Positions 1 through 13,747 of a stretch of DNA of 64,000 nucleotides are shown here, piece by piece (the stretch's first letter is position 1; every line of letters starts with the position of its first letter). The notes below the pieces were generated by a model. It did no database searches, was not told where the DNA came from, and saw only the letters and a program-made list of their open reading frames with translations. Origin of the DNA: Atrichornis clamosus (Eukaryota > Chordata > Aves > Passeriformes > Menuridae). The DNA is taken from the NCBI GenBank assembly GCA_013400975.1, contig WBMZ01008645.1, forward strand, positions 310,001-374,000, read 5' to 3'. A program made the position numbers and the translations under genes.

Positions 1-3000
1 ATCTTAGCTAGTCAAGAATACTTTTTACATCTTTGTCCATGTGGAGAATTTTATCTTTATCACTAGTTTTTAGACAAAAAGAGATTTGAGTACCAGAAGT
101 ACATTGGATCCCATTTTACAGACAGTTACATTAAAAATCACAGGCTTTGCCTTTCCCAGGCTGCACTGTCCATGCATTCCCTGAGATTTGGGCATGGCTG
201 CAGGGACATTGTGTCTCTCGGATGTTTGTCTGTGCCCTGTTGAGAGATTGCTGAACAAATTCATGAAACTGAAGCAAACACTTGCATTGCCTGGATTCCT
301 CGCTCCAAAATTGGGACTAAGAAGTGTAGGAATTGTCAATACCATGCAAAGCATTTCTACCTTACAGCTCTCCAAATTCACTCAAATGCCAGAAGCATGG
401 TGCTTGATGGAGACCTTGATAAAACAAATTATCCTGCTCCTGACCCCATCTGGCTGCACTGCACTGCTCTCGTAGCTGCACCATGATATTCCGCAGGGCA
501 GAGGAATGTTCACAGTCCTCGTAAAATCAGGGGAGGCTTCGCGGGGTCTTGCACAAGGTGGAGGTTTTGACAGCATAAAGCATGTTCTACCAACCCATCA
601 TTAGCTCAGCAAAGAATCTGCTGTCAGTCAAACACACGGCACCTGTCCTGGCCTCTGCCCCATTCCGGCCTCGCTGGGACTGAGTGGCACAAGCTGTGCC
701 CAGATCTCCGAGGGTCAGACAATCCTCAGGAGTGCTGCCCAGCCAATTTAGCAACACTTCTTTGCCAGGTTATGACAATGCAGACACTTCTGTCCTATTT
801 TTGCCCCCTAACACAAACCATTTTAACCTGAGTCCTGAACACAAAAAGTGCAGAAAATGTTTCACATCCATTACATGCACTGCCTTCTAAATAACAGCCC
901 CTAGACAGACACTTGTAATGTGATTTTACCTATGCCTAGGAATTTTACTAACAGGAATAGTGCAGTAAGGAAACCAGATTAATTAAAACTATTTCTAAGT
1001 AAAAGAGGAGTGGGAAATAGATAAGGCGTATTATGAATAATAGAATTGCTGTTTTCTGTCCTACAAGGATTACCAATCCAGATCATTAACATGAACTGGC
1101 AGGACCTGTGCATTGTGTTTTATATAATTTGAATTTTTTTCCTGGATACAGATGAGGCAAGGAGATACTGAGTAACCTGTTGTGGCATCATGATTTTCAT
1201 ACTGGACTTGCACCAATTCTGAACCCAAATTGAAAACCTCCCCTATTATTTTTCGGTTTTGCACTGCTTCTACAAAACACCCCTGGTATCATCCATGGAC
1301 TTGATATGCACTGTGGTAAGCTCCATGGAAACCATATGGATAACAACTGAAGTCCTGAGGGTCATAATTAATAACTCGTGCTACCAAACTAGAATGATTT
1401 ATACTGTTTCCAAAGCAGGAACTCAGGGGTTTGGCCCTGAGGGGTTCTCAGAGAGTTATTTCCCAAAACTTTACATCCCAGGCTACTCTATCAAACTTTG
1501 ATGATTGTTCTGGTTTTACCACCTCCAAGAATCTCTGCAAGGTTAAGAAGAGAGAGAAAATTACATGGTCATTACAGTCCATTGGATCTTACTCTCACTT
1601 CACTATAAGACTGTTAAAAATTTTGTTCTTCAAGTGGCAGCCTGTGGGTGGTATAAAATAATGGAGTTTGAGCACTTGAGTGGATTGCTGAAGTGCCCAC
1701 AGGTATGTGCATCCAGTGTTGAGCACCCGGGAGCTATTCTGACCTTTCTGCCTGGAACTGAGCATTTCTTCAGTAATGGATTTTCCCTTCTTGTGTTCTG
1801 CTTGGGTTTTTATAATAAAGGGAATTCTTTGGCCACGCTGGCAAATATTAGTTGCTATAGAAATGTGTGACTGTTTACAGGTGCAATATTGAATTGTGCT
1901 CCCTTCCTGGGACTAACAAGTTAGTTGTGTTTATTTTTTATGGACTAAACAGCCTTCAGCAGTGAGGGGAACAGGGGCCACACAGGTTAGAGGGGCACAG
2001 TGCCTCAAACCATTCACCTGCCTTTGTCTTTAAAGAGCATGTCTGTCAGCTGCAGTGTCTTTCATTATAAAACTTTGGCTATCAGCCCTTCTAAAATGCA
2101 AGCATTGCATTCATTGATCTGTAGATAAGAAGGGAGGAGCATAAGACTTTCTAATAGAGATGTACTTGCTGTGTTCCCTGTTCCACCCATGAGGAGAGCA
2201 CGCAGGCACCGTGTTCCGTGGCACTCAGAACTGCGGTTCGTACAGAACATGTTCTTCCACGTATTCCTGAGAGGACACACAGACAGCTCTTGTGAACATA
2301 TTATTCCAGATTTTCTTATAATGGCACTCAAAACACATTCAATAACATGTTAGAGTTATGTTTTAGGGCCCAACAATCTGTTTCAGAGGTCCATGTTTGA
2401 TACTGGAATGCAGTTTTCCAACATGGACACAGGATAAGGGGCACAAAGAATTACCTGTTATTTCTGTCTGCCAGAAAAAACAGATTGTTTTTCTATACCT
2501 GCCTACTCCATGAGGCATTTCAGCTTTAATGACAGTAACTTACTATCAAATAAAAAATTACTTTTTTATACAATCATTCTTCTAAGTTCTTTAGGCAAAA
2601 AGCACCGTTAATTGTCAAAACCATCACTTTTAAAATGCTCTGTCTATTTAATGTCTTAGGTATATGTTAAAATTATACAAACCAATCATGTATAATTCTA
2701 GAGTAGCGATTTTATAACCTAATTTTTAATAACTTTAATTTTATAAAACTTTGAATTAATCTTTTTACTCCATGGGAGCTGTTTCTTTAAAATAGTATGA
2801 AATGAGGATCTGGTCCTGCAGAGCAGTTAATCAGGTATTTAATTTTTGTACACTGAGTTGTAACAAAGAGCTGCTCTCAGACTGTAAATGCCCCATTAAA
2901 TCATATTTAAGAAAAAAGTAAGAACATGTGAGCAGGAAAAGGATTTCAATACTCTAATGGATTTATATGCTTGGCTTGGCTGTACAAGGTCACCTCATCA

Positions 3001-6000
3001 CTGAATTCCTTTTTAAACAGAAGCCTCCAATGGTACTTTTTATTTAAAGAAGGATGTTGCAATAACTGTACCTGTTCAGACAGCTTGGCTGAGTTGAGAC
3101 TGTTGTGCTGATGAATTCATGCCCACAATTCCTCTTTTGTTCTTGGCAAATGAACTCAGCTTTACCAAGGTACCTTCCAGACAATCAGCAAGGTCAGATG
3201 TTGCCTTCCCAACAATCAGACAAAGGCAGGATTTCCCAGGATCTGCTCTGTTTGTTTGCTGTGTCACTTTTATTTGTGCAAGCCATGAGGCAGAGGGCTG
3301 GGTTTGAGCCTTCCTCTTCCTCTTTCTCCACCATCATTAATATCTGATTATTTTCTAATTATTTCTGGCACCTTTCCTTGCCTTAGTCAGCAATGAGCCC
3401 ATGAAGGAAGTCTGGGGATGAGCAGGGCATGCCCTGGGAATGCCTTGATCCCACCTCCCTTAGAGCAAGGACTTTGCTTTGTAACCACCTGAGGAGATGC
3501 CCCTTTCCCAAAGGAGAGTTTCCCACCTTGGAAAACTGGGCAGCTCACAGAACAAGAATCTACACTGGGGACTTAGGGGTTTTAAGAGCTGAAGTTATAA
3601 GTTTTAATTCTGCTTTGCTTTCCATCTTCTTCTGTCAGGCTCTAAATGACACCACCAAGGTGGGAAGCTTCCTGGTGTTCCTCGGTGTCTCCTACTTGGT
3701 GTGCTCAGTTGGTATTGCTCCCGGAATGTAACACTTACATGTCCACTCCCACACATGCATAAAAATAAAATGTAATGTCTAAAGCAGTGGAACAAATGTA
3801 ACTGGAGTCTTGGTATTTAAATTCATCTTTCTAAGTTTTTTTTTTTCACATAAAAATTAAGATAGTTATTTGAACAAATTCAGTTTTCAAAGAGCGAAAT
3901 GTCATAATTTGTTTTACAGAGAAATAGAATATTTTCTTTTTTCTTGGTTTAAGTAGACCAACAGAGTTATCTGAGTTTGACAGGAAAAGGTGAGGAGATT
4001 TTGATCTTTGGGAGAAACTTAACATTAAAAATGCTGTAACATGACAGTTGATGCATAGATTGATTTCCTTTTCCTCCCAGTTAGGAGTTTTCCACTGCCA
4101 AACCACCAGTAAAGACAGAAATGCAACAGTGCCATCTCTAGGACAGCCTCAATCCCCTTCCTCGTGGGCTATGTCAAGGAAGTTCAGGAACAGGTGATAG
4201 AGGGTGGATGTGAATTCACCCTCAGACTTTTACAGAAAACTAAGATGATTGCAAAACAAAAAGGCTCATGTGATGGGGGGTTTCTTCCCCACTTGTTCTG
4301 AAGTCTGATGCAAGTGTTCAAGGCTCACCAGAGCTTATCCTCCCAGAGCTCTGTGAGCCCTTTGCATTCCCCGGAGGTTTTCAATCAGTAAGGACAGACC
4401 TTCAGCTTTCAGAGCAAATCCTCCAAGTGTTTCAGGATGCAGCCAAGGATGACAGTGAAAGCAAAGCCCAGGCTTATTTTTCACATTCAGATACTTCTAA
4501 ACCACCGCAAATACTCTTGGACTGACTTGGTTATACGTCCTTCCCATTACGGCTCTGGTTTCGTTAGTTCTTCCACACCATCAATTTTTTGTTCAATAAG
4601 AAAAGCAAAGTATCTGCATTACAACACCAAAGTATTTGATCGGTTCTGTTAGAATTTTTTCAGTTCATTTTCTTCTAGTGTATTTTTAATTTCCCTTACT
4701 ATTGGTAAATTGTGTCATCAGAAAAAAAATTCTATTTTTAAAAGTAGAATTCAGAGTTATGTGATGACAATTTTTGTTAAGTATATGTTTGTAAATAACC
4801 ATAATTTGGGACTTGATACATGAAACAAAATTTATTATAGGAAAAATAACCTATAAACTTTACATTAATTCAGTGGATAGAAATATCTGCACTAACTTAC
4901 TGCTAGGTTTGAATTTTTAGTTTTCTACAGTGTTTCTACAGTTGTCTTCACTTGCTTGAAAATGCAAATGTATATACAGACCAAAAAGAAAATTTGTACC
5001 TAGGAAATGTTTTCTTCAGAGAAGGTAGATGATGACACAAATCATCTCCCATTTAATATATTTGGGAAGAAACAAACTTTGAGGGAATTCTGTTTGAGAA
5101 AGATCATTTCTTACTTGCCTCTGTGCCTGAAGAAGTTGCTCTTGGAAGCTTTGCAAAAAAAAAAAATCGTATGTCCAATGAAATCCTGGAATTGTTATTT
5201 TGTTACCTTCTCTAATCTACATCCAAGAACAATATGTATTCTCTACACTACCTCATCTTGTTTTTATTTCAAGAAAGGTCATGAGAGGAAGGTTAACGAA
5301 AGGAGCGTTGTCTCAGTGACCCTACAGAAAGTACAGAGTAAGGCAATAGAGGCAGAACCCAAAGGTGACACCAGAGAACTATTTCATATGTTCTTTTAAG
5401 CTGCAAAATGTCTTAAGAAACAATGAACTGTAAATGTTGTATGAGACGTCTTGCTATAGTCTTAATATATACAAAAAGTGCTTCTGGATCACTACCATTT
5501 TCCTTTCAAATCATGCCAAAGCAGCATTTGCTGTCTCTCCTCTCTATAGAAAATTCTGTTTATTTGTTTGAGGAGTAAATATTTTTTTAAATTAATTAAG
5601 CTTCTTATATAATACTTGGAAAATTTGAGGACCAGAAGTCTTCTTCCTAAGTAAAAGCAAATACTACCATAGTTTATCTACCTTCATTTTAGACACTTTC
5701 TATTATTAAAAAAAAAAAGATCTTGGTAATTTCAGCTCATCAGTTCATCATAGTCATTCCCCAGTTAAACAAGGGTTATGGAATATTCTTGTAGCCATTC
5801 TTTCCTTGGAATAAGAAAATGAACAGTTTGTGTTTCATCTAATTTTTCCTGCTTTTTTCTTCTGCCCTTTTCTTTTAGAAAATTAAAGCATATTGTTTAA
5901 TCATCAAAACTGCTATCTCTCCGCCCTCCTTTTATCAACATTCTCTTCAGTGAAAAGGCTTTTTGTTTTCTCCCACCAGTTGAGCCGAGGACAACTTTAG

Positions 6001-8781
6001 TCTTGATTTGCCACCTTTCATGTCCAGCCTTGGGATCACAGTCCCTTTTCTTCTCTTTTTTTTCCCCCTACAGTCCAAAGGGGATAAATTTTGTTCCTGG
6101 TCCCTACCAATAACAGGTCGTTGGATCAGAGAGTTGATTCATCTCTGACACCACTCAAGTTCCATCCAGTTCTGCCCCAATCTCATCACCAGGAGATGCC
6201 CCTCACTGACTCATCTCTTGTTTAAGAACACCATAAATGGAAAAAAAGGCAGAAAAATACAGTCTTTAATCTTGGATCTTCTACCTGATCTTGAGGAGGT
6301 GGGGGAATATAATCCAGTATTATTTTGTTGTAGGGTGTCCTGGTTTCTGCTACATTGACTTATGACCACAACCATGTGTGACAGAGTAGAACGACCCCAG
6401 TAAATCCTCTCTTGAGCCTTTAGCCAAACCCTAATGCAGGTCCAGTAGTTTATTGTGGATACAGAGAAGTTGGAGGACTTCAGACATTAGAAAAGGACAA
6501 TGCTGATTTCCTCTGTCTGAAGGATTACATTAATATCTTCTGCCAGTAACAGATTAAAGTGTTGGGAATACAGATATGCCGTAATGAGCTCAACAAAACA
6601 GAATTATTCTACAATGCGTTAATATATTAGACTCACTACTAACTACCATTTTAATGTTACTCAGGCTATGGGCTGACAAGACTTGTCCACAAAATAGATG
6701 AGTTAATTGTTCTTCTAATTGTTTTATTTCTGAACTGGAGTTTCTTCCAGAATTCAGCATTCTTTCATGACTTTCTGTGTGTTTCCAGCCTCGTGCTGCT
6801 GACCGATGTTTTTGGGAGCCTCGTAGTTGATCTCCGTAATCTCCTACCTTTCGAAGCCGACAGTTCTGTTTCTACCGTGACACTTTGTCCATTTATTCAA
6901 AACGTTTCTGCACAACATCTGTGCCCATTTTTTTTCTTCATCTTCTACTCCAAACTAAGTGCTCGTTTGTCACTTGGTTACGTGCCGTGTTTTCATATGC
7001 GTCACAATGATTAGTGGTGCGTGCAGAGGCAGGAGCAGTCAAGTTGTACCTGAAGAAAACATTTGTCCATGTTATTGACAGTAAAATGTTGTTTGGACAG
7101 CTCTCCAAATACATTTAATTGCCACGTGAATTCTGTTTCTGCTGCCAGTTGGCATCGGAGGAGCTGCTCAGGGTTGGGAGCTGATCAAATGGGGGGTTTG
7201 GGGCTGTGCTCAGGGGGTTCAATCTGTGAGCTCTGTATGTGCCTGGAGCCCACTGAAGTGCCAGCTCTGCCCACATGGGAATCTGTGTGAAACCACACCA
7301 AAATGGGTTCCCTAACTTCCCTGGGTGCACAGGTTTTTACCAGGATTTGGTGGACAGGAGAGTGCAGGATTTTCCTGGCACAATTGCAATGACTGGACAA
7401 ATGAACCCAGGAAAAGCAGAGGGTGACTGTAGCATGTTTGTATAGCATCCATGGGATGACCTGTTTAAAATGTATATTTTCAATATCTACCTCTTCTACA
7501 TGGTTTTCAGGAGTTAGTTTGAAGGACAGTGTACCAATTTAAGCACTTAAATAGTGTCATGTGACAGTTAATTAAAAATTAGCTGTAAATATTAAGTAGA
7601 ACAGAGAAAATTTGGTGAACTGTGCTAAAGTCGCTTTGAAGCACCTGTGTGATATTTTCAGTACAATACTTGCAAATCTACGTAGTGCTTATCACTCTGC
7701 TATGTCCACTCAGTCTCCTCTACACAGGAATTTCTAGGTTTTTAGCATTTAAAATGTTTCTTCAATATCAGGATGTTCTGCTGACATAATACTGATACTT
7801 TCAGGTGAAATACTCATATTGTGCTAGTAATTTGAAAGTATAAAAGAAATGCATCTAAACCATTGCAAAGAAAGCTGTAACAGTGCATCGTGCTGACATA
7901 GATGAATGCAAAACTCAATTTCTTACTTCTTGTCTTGCATACAGCACATCCTGTGTTGGTTTCTAGTGTAATATTTCATGTTGTCAAGTTCTCCTAAAGT
8001 CTCACAGACCCTTCAAAAAGGAGAGGGAAACATTCTGTACTTTCATTTATATTTTACATGTAGAATGCGCCTCCAAAATCTCTACACTTTAATTTTACAA
8101 TTTCAATACATATAAGAGACGTCATCCATGAAGGGCATTATGTGTCTTTCAAAAGTGTGAAGGACCCATAACTCAAAAGACCCTCAGGTATGAATGAATT
8201 ATGAAGGACTTTCTCATGAGTGAAAGAAATGTAATCACTCTTCAGGGGTGAGATGTTTTATTAACTCCACAGATATTCATTTTAGTCCCTTAAAAAAACA
8301 TTAAAAATAATATCTATTTAAATCTCAGAGTGTGTGTCTCTAAGGGGAAAGGATGCACAAATATGTTGGAGTCATCAAAACATCTCTTGCTCGCTTTATT
8401 TAATTTTCACTTTCCTGAACACCATGATGGGAACAGTGGATAATCTGTGTTTCTCTACTGGACTGACAAAAGCCTGGAAAAATGGACCACTGGGAGACAT
8501 GGAAAAGAGGAGCTGTGTTTAAAAAATAGTTATTTGTATCTTGTACCAGTGTTGAAAATTTGAGGGAGATATTGGGCTCCTTTCTGAGATGGACTAGAAA
8601 TTAACTATGTTGGTCTAGATAAATTTAGAACCACTGATACACTTAGAATTGATTTGATTTTATCTTGACTTGATTGTAATTTTGTTTGTTACAATAATAG
8701 AGGGGCATTTAGCTATCTGTAGACCCGAAAAGATGCATGACCTTACTACACTGAAGATTTTAAATGATAATTTTAAATGTC
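1..8781. other. Intergenic sequence, no gene seen
   Basis: AT-rich, with scattered poly-A and poly-T runs. The longest open frame (5007-5399, plus, 130 codons) has no recognisable motif, no start context and no supporting splice sites. No RNA gene or dated repeat was recognised. Confidence 0.6.
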
Positions 8782-8905
8782 ATTCTGCAGATGGGGAATG
8801 TAAAGAAACTTGATTGATAGGTGGTGGATTGGTGGTGTCAGAGTCAGAAATAGATGCCAGGTCTCATGCATCTTTATCCAGGACATCACCCACAAGACTA
8901 CACTT
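8782..8905 (+). mobile_element. MIR-like SINE relic
   Basis: GCAGATGGGGAATGTAAAGA, then a GTCAGAGTCAGAAATAGATG CCAGGTCTC block and a CCACAAGACTACAC end follow the MIR order (3' half). Strongly diverged, consistent with an old amniote SINE. Confidence 0.5.
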
Positions 8906-11900
8906 TTAGACCTTAAAACTAAACTTGATTCTTGCAGATATTAAGAATTTTACATAATCTAGAAAATGTTCCAGCTTTGTCAACATTAATGGAAGTTGCC
9001 TTTGCTCAGTAGTGGATGGAACTGATCTTTAAATGAACATAACATAGGAACAAATGTTCAAAAAAAAAAAGTGAATGTGCAAACAAGAGATTTATGAAGG
9101 CCTTGAATTTCATAAGCAGAGTCTCAGGAAAGATCTTAAGGTTTACAGGAGTTCTGTTGTTCCACAGAACATCATAAATCCCAAGATGTTCTGTAGTTTT
9201 GAGAATCAGGCCCTTAAATGTGCATCCACAAGCTGGGAGTAGTTTCCCAGTACTAAACAATTTCATCTACACTGTGTGGTGACATCTCCTTCAGGAGTGT
9301 TACCAATTCTGTGGAAGAAAATTCATCCTACTCTGTTTTATCCAGCACTTTGTACATCACTACAAACTAACACTGAGGGAGTGTAAACCTCTCAAGCACC
9401 TGATTTACATCTGATTTGTAGTTATGCAAAAACACAACACAGCAATGAAGAAAAGAGTCCTCAGCTTTTAGAACGCCCATCCCACATCACACACCGTGTC
9501 CACACTGCCCACACGTGTTCATCCTGCCTGTCCAGGTGCTGAATGATGGGTCACAAAATTTCCAGAAAATGCAATAAACATCTCTAAATCATCTCTTTAT
9601 TCTCAGTAAAGCTAAGTCTGTGTATCAGACATGATTTACAACATTTTGTACAATCTGTGCGGATTAGGAAGAGGAATCTTCATAATTATATAGGCTTGCT
9701 GTTATTTAAATATTTACCAACATTAAACACCAAAGGGGCTGTGCAAATGATCCAGGGGATTCATATTGTTCTAAGCTAATATCCGTTGTACAATATTATG
9801 CAAATTATGTAAACTTTATTTTGTTGCCTCTGCTCTGAGCAGTGTATCCCAAGGCAGCTATTCACTAACTTGAAACAGATAAAGTTTTAATAATAAATAG
9901 TGATGATGAATAAGTTAGAAAGTTTGTGCAATGCTAATGTAGTTGTTGGCCCCAGGGTAGTTTATTAGATAAACAAGTAACATTTCATAAGTTGCCTGCA
10001 CATAAGTGGCTTTTGTTTTCCAGGAAATGTTTATATGATAAATTATTTCAAAACATGAGGTGTTAACGAACAAATTGTATTCACTTTCAATTTGCCACCA
10101 CTTTCCTGACACGAGATTTAAGCACCAAAATTCTACATTTGTTTTGCTTTATCAAAATGACAGTAACATGAGAAATTAAATTTTGCTATGGGATGAGGGA
10201 GAAATGCAGTATTCCTAAACCAAGCAATAGAGCTGTAGTTCTTTCTATTAGTATTCAGGGCATTTCCAGGACTTAAGATTTTAGAGACAACAAAAATTAG
10301 ATAAAATAGTCCAAGGATAGAGCCCCAGTATGCCCATGTTACACTTCTGGCCACTTGACAGTATTGACCTGTGATAGATCAGCTGGAAGCATTTATATGA
10401 TTGGGAAAGAAATCCTGCTAAAACAAAGGGGAATGAAGCATAAACAGGCTTATTTAACCAGCACATGGCAATGAAAAACCATCCAAATCTATTAATGACT
10501 CTTTCCTCTCCATGCAGTGCTCTGACTCTCTTTTTCTTGACTCTCTTTTTCTAAAGTACATTTTGAGCATCTGCATTGTAGTTATGTTCAAAATCCCCCT
10601 GATGATACGTCAGCTCTTAATAAATCCAAATCACCATCGTTTGAATCTTTGCTGATTTTTTTTTGTAATGTAAATAACAAAACAATTTTATATCCTTGCA
10701 GGGAAAGAACAGATGGTGCACTGGTGAGAAGGGTCTCTCATTACATTTCCTTGGATTTTGCAGCACTGTGCTGTGTTCTGTCTTGTTATTGCTGGACTGC
10801 TGTGAGTTCGCCGCGGAAACATTTATGACACAGGACATGGCTGCAAGATTTTTGGAAAAAACCGGTGTTTCTCTGTGTGCTTGCTGTCTTACTTGACAGC
10901 ATCAGACACAAATCCCCTTCATTTCTCCCATCCCATGGCTGGATGGATTCTGAATCACTGTAGAATTGTCAGGAATATGAAGTCTACAAAACGAATCAGA
11001 AAAACAAATTGATTGGCACTGGGTTTAATGGTTAGAGTTTTGCACTACAGAAGACAAGTTTCCCATTTCCTGCCTCTTCCAGATTCTTACCACTGGATGA
11101 CTACGGGGTTCAAATAATTGGGAGGTATTTTTTAAGAAATGTGTAGCTGAAATCAGAAATTTTAAAGAAAATACATTTAGACTCACAGATGAGATGTAAC
11201 ATTGAAAAATCCTTCTTTTGGCGGTAGATCAGGACACCTGTGCTCAAATTCATATCAAGATGAAGTATAAAGATATGCAAAAAATAAGGGGAAAACACAG
11301 ATTACGGTCTTAAGTCTCAGAAACTCAGAAACTGTTTCAACTTCATAGAGTTCGGCCATAGTTTTTAGAACAGTGAAAATAACAGAGAAAATTTTATCTA
11401 CTCTCTATTCTCCCAAATTAATTTGATCATTGGGATATTTGGCTCATGTATATAGGGGATCACACCTGCAGCCTGCTCTCCAACTATGGGAAACCTCTTT
11501 TCTGACACTGCTATTCTGCACTGAGATAAAACTCCTGGTGTTCAGATTTCTGTATACAGGGAGAATGTTTGCCTTAAAATTTAGCAATAAGATTTCTATA
11601 AAAGTAGGAAGAGAAACTGGATTTTGAAATCTTATTTTTAAAAAGAAACTTAAGCAGTTGGGGAACATCCTATGAGGTCTACTAGAATACCGCTGGAGTG
11701 CTTGTCAAGTGTCTTTCTCCTGTTTGAATTTTCCATATTAATGGTTGTTGCTATGATACATCAAACCTGCTGGTATCAACACAATTCATTTCATGGGCAG
11801 GAGATCCCATGGCAAAGACTTATCAGAGCAGGAAATTAGAAAGATGCTGTTCCTGAAATCCATTAGTATAAGAATGTACTTAAACATAATTTAAAATAAT

Positions 11901-13079
11901 TTACCTTTAGAAGAAAACAGAAACATTTTAGATCAAAGGAAAGTCTAGCGAAAAAAATATCCAACTTACTTTACTTTTAATAGAGAGGAAACCGTCTTTC
12001 ACCATATTTTTGCAGTAGGTGAGCATTAAAAATTTATTTTGGAGAGGCTGCATATCCAAATTGTTTTAGCTCAGACCTTCTGGAAGCTGAGTATCTGCTC
12101 TGATGAAAATGGGAACTAATTATGCACTTCCCCCTACATTCTTCCAACATTAGTCTGTGTTGGTGGAAGACGTATCACTTTCATTCATCCATCTTCCACA
12201 TCCTCCCAAACGCATTAAAATACTCAATTAAAGTCCTTTATTTCTAAAGTGAAAGGTCCATTAGTTTGCAAATTTCTGCAGAACAGCTGAGCTTACTTTT
12301 GTTTTGACATTTGAGAAAAAGATGTTCTTCAGGAGAAAATGAACTAGATCTTCAACAGATATATGTCAAAATAACAGTTTGGGATGAGCAGGAGAGAGAG
12401 AGGGGATGACATGGCTTGGCTGTTAAAGCAGGGAAAACAGCAATTTTAGCAAAATTAAAATGGAATTAAAGAGGTTAAACAGAAACTGAATAATTAGTTT
12501 GGCGCAAAACTAGCAAAAGATTACTCAAGAGAGGGCCATTCATAACTTCTGAATGGATGTAGACCAACTTAAATCTTCACCTCAGAACCACCACATTTTA
12601 CAGAAGTCCTTGCAGATTTTAAAATATGGTCCCAGTGCTTGATTTCTGGTTTATGACCTCGATCCTCTCCTTGTCAGGTCCCCTGTAACACTGTGTGTAT
12701 TGAATTTATCCAGCATTGCAGTTCTGGAAACATATTATTTGGTAATGTCTAGCAAAGGGTTGACTTGTCCTTGAGTAAAACCATATATCTCATGATTTAT
12801 GAAGGTTATAACTTCTCAAGAAATAACATAATTAGGTAAAGTAAATGTGTGCAGCTTATATAGGTCATGCCATGACCTGTGTGCTCACAGACACAAGATG
12901 AAGGTAACAAAAAACTGCAAAGAGTTCTTTTTCATAACACTCATGTAATTGCTAATTAATTACACTTTTTTCCTGCAAACAGCAAAGCTTTTTTTTTTTT
13001 AAATATAAAATATTCCCATCTTTTGGGGGATTCAATGGTAGGAGGTTATTTTAACAAAATATCTGAGTCCTGGTTTGTA
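8906..13079. other. Intergenic sequence, no gene seen
   Basis: Open frames stay below about 90 codons and overlap on opposite strands. No repeat family was recognised. Confidence 0.6.
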
Positions 13080-13500
13080 CAAGGCATTGCAAGGCCATCA
13101 CAGCAGGGTGGCAACACTGCCCACTCCACTCTTTTTAATCTGTTTGACCCACGGCCAAAGAGGCAAGCTTGCATTCAGCTGGGGTTTACGGTTTAGGGTT
13201 AGGGTTGAGAGAGTAAAAGAGCCTACAGCTCCAGGGACACTGTGGTTGGAAAAGGCAGGCCAAGAGAATTCTGGCAGGGCCCCAACATTGCTGCTCCTAC
13301 ATCTTTCTAATCTGGGGCACCCATGGTGATGGAGACCTCAGCCCCCACCACAAGATGCCATTAGGGCCAGAGTCAGTGCTGAGAGAGGTAAGGAGCCCAG
13401 AGCTCCCGGGACACTGGGGCCGGAAAAGGCCCAGCAAGGGGATGATGGCAGGGCCCCAGCACTGCTGCTCCTACGCCTTTCCAATCTTGGCTCCACCAAG
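13080..13500. repeat. Diverged tandem array, period about 174 bp
   Basis: Successive units share GAGAGAG(G)TAA, then CTCC(A/C)GGGACACTG, GGAAAAGGC, GGCAGGGCCCCA, GCTGCTCCTAC and TCTAATCTGGGGCACCCA-like blocks. Clear units start near 13207 and 13381, and a more diverged partial unit precedes them from about 13080. The downstream 178-bp exact copy extends the array artificially. GC content is higher than in the flanks. A GGTTTAGGGTTAGGGTT stretch at 13190-13206 belongs to this array and is not a telomere array. Confidence 0.7.
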
Positions 13501-13747
13501 AGAAAAAGGAGTTTACAATCTTTTTCAGAGGATTTACTCAGAACTCCAGATTTGGGATTAAAATTCACNAGGAGCCCAGAGCTCCCGGGACACTGGGGCC
13601 GGAAAAGGCCCAGCAAGGGGATGATGGCAGGGCCCCAGCACTGCTGCTCCTACGCCTTTCCAATCTTGGCTCCACCAAGAGAAAAAGGAGTTTACAATCT
13701 TTTTCAGAGGATTTACTCAGAACTCCAGATTTGGGATTAAAATTCAC
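13391..13747. repeat. Exact 178-bp direct duplication separated by one N
   Basis: Positions 13391-13568 and 13570-13747 appear identical from AGGAGCCCAGAGCTCCCGGG to AAAATTCAC, with a single N at 13569 between them. Perfect identity across an N suggests two contig ends that overlap but were not merged. Confidence 0.9.

Noticed and set aside
13188..13206. TTAGGG-like stretch suggesting an interstitial telomere
   Set aside because: Only two repeats, and they fall inside the diverged ~174-bp tandem unit.
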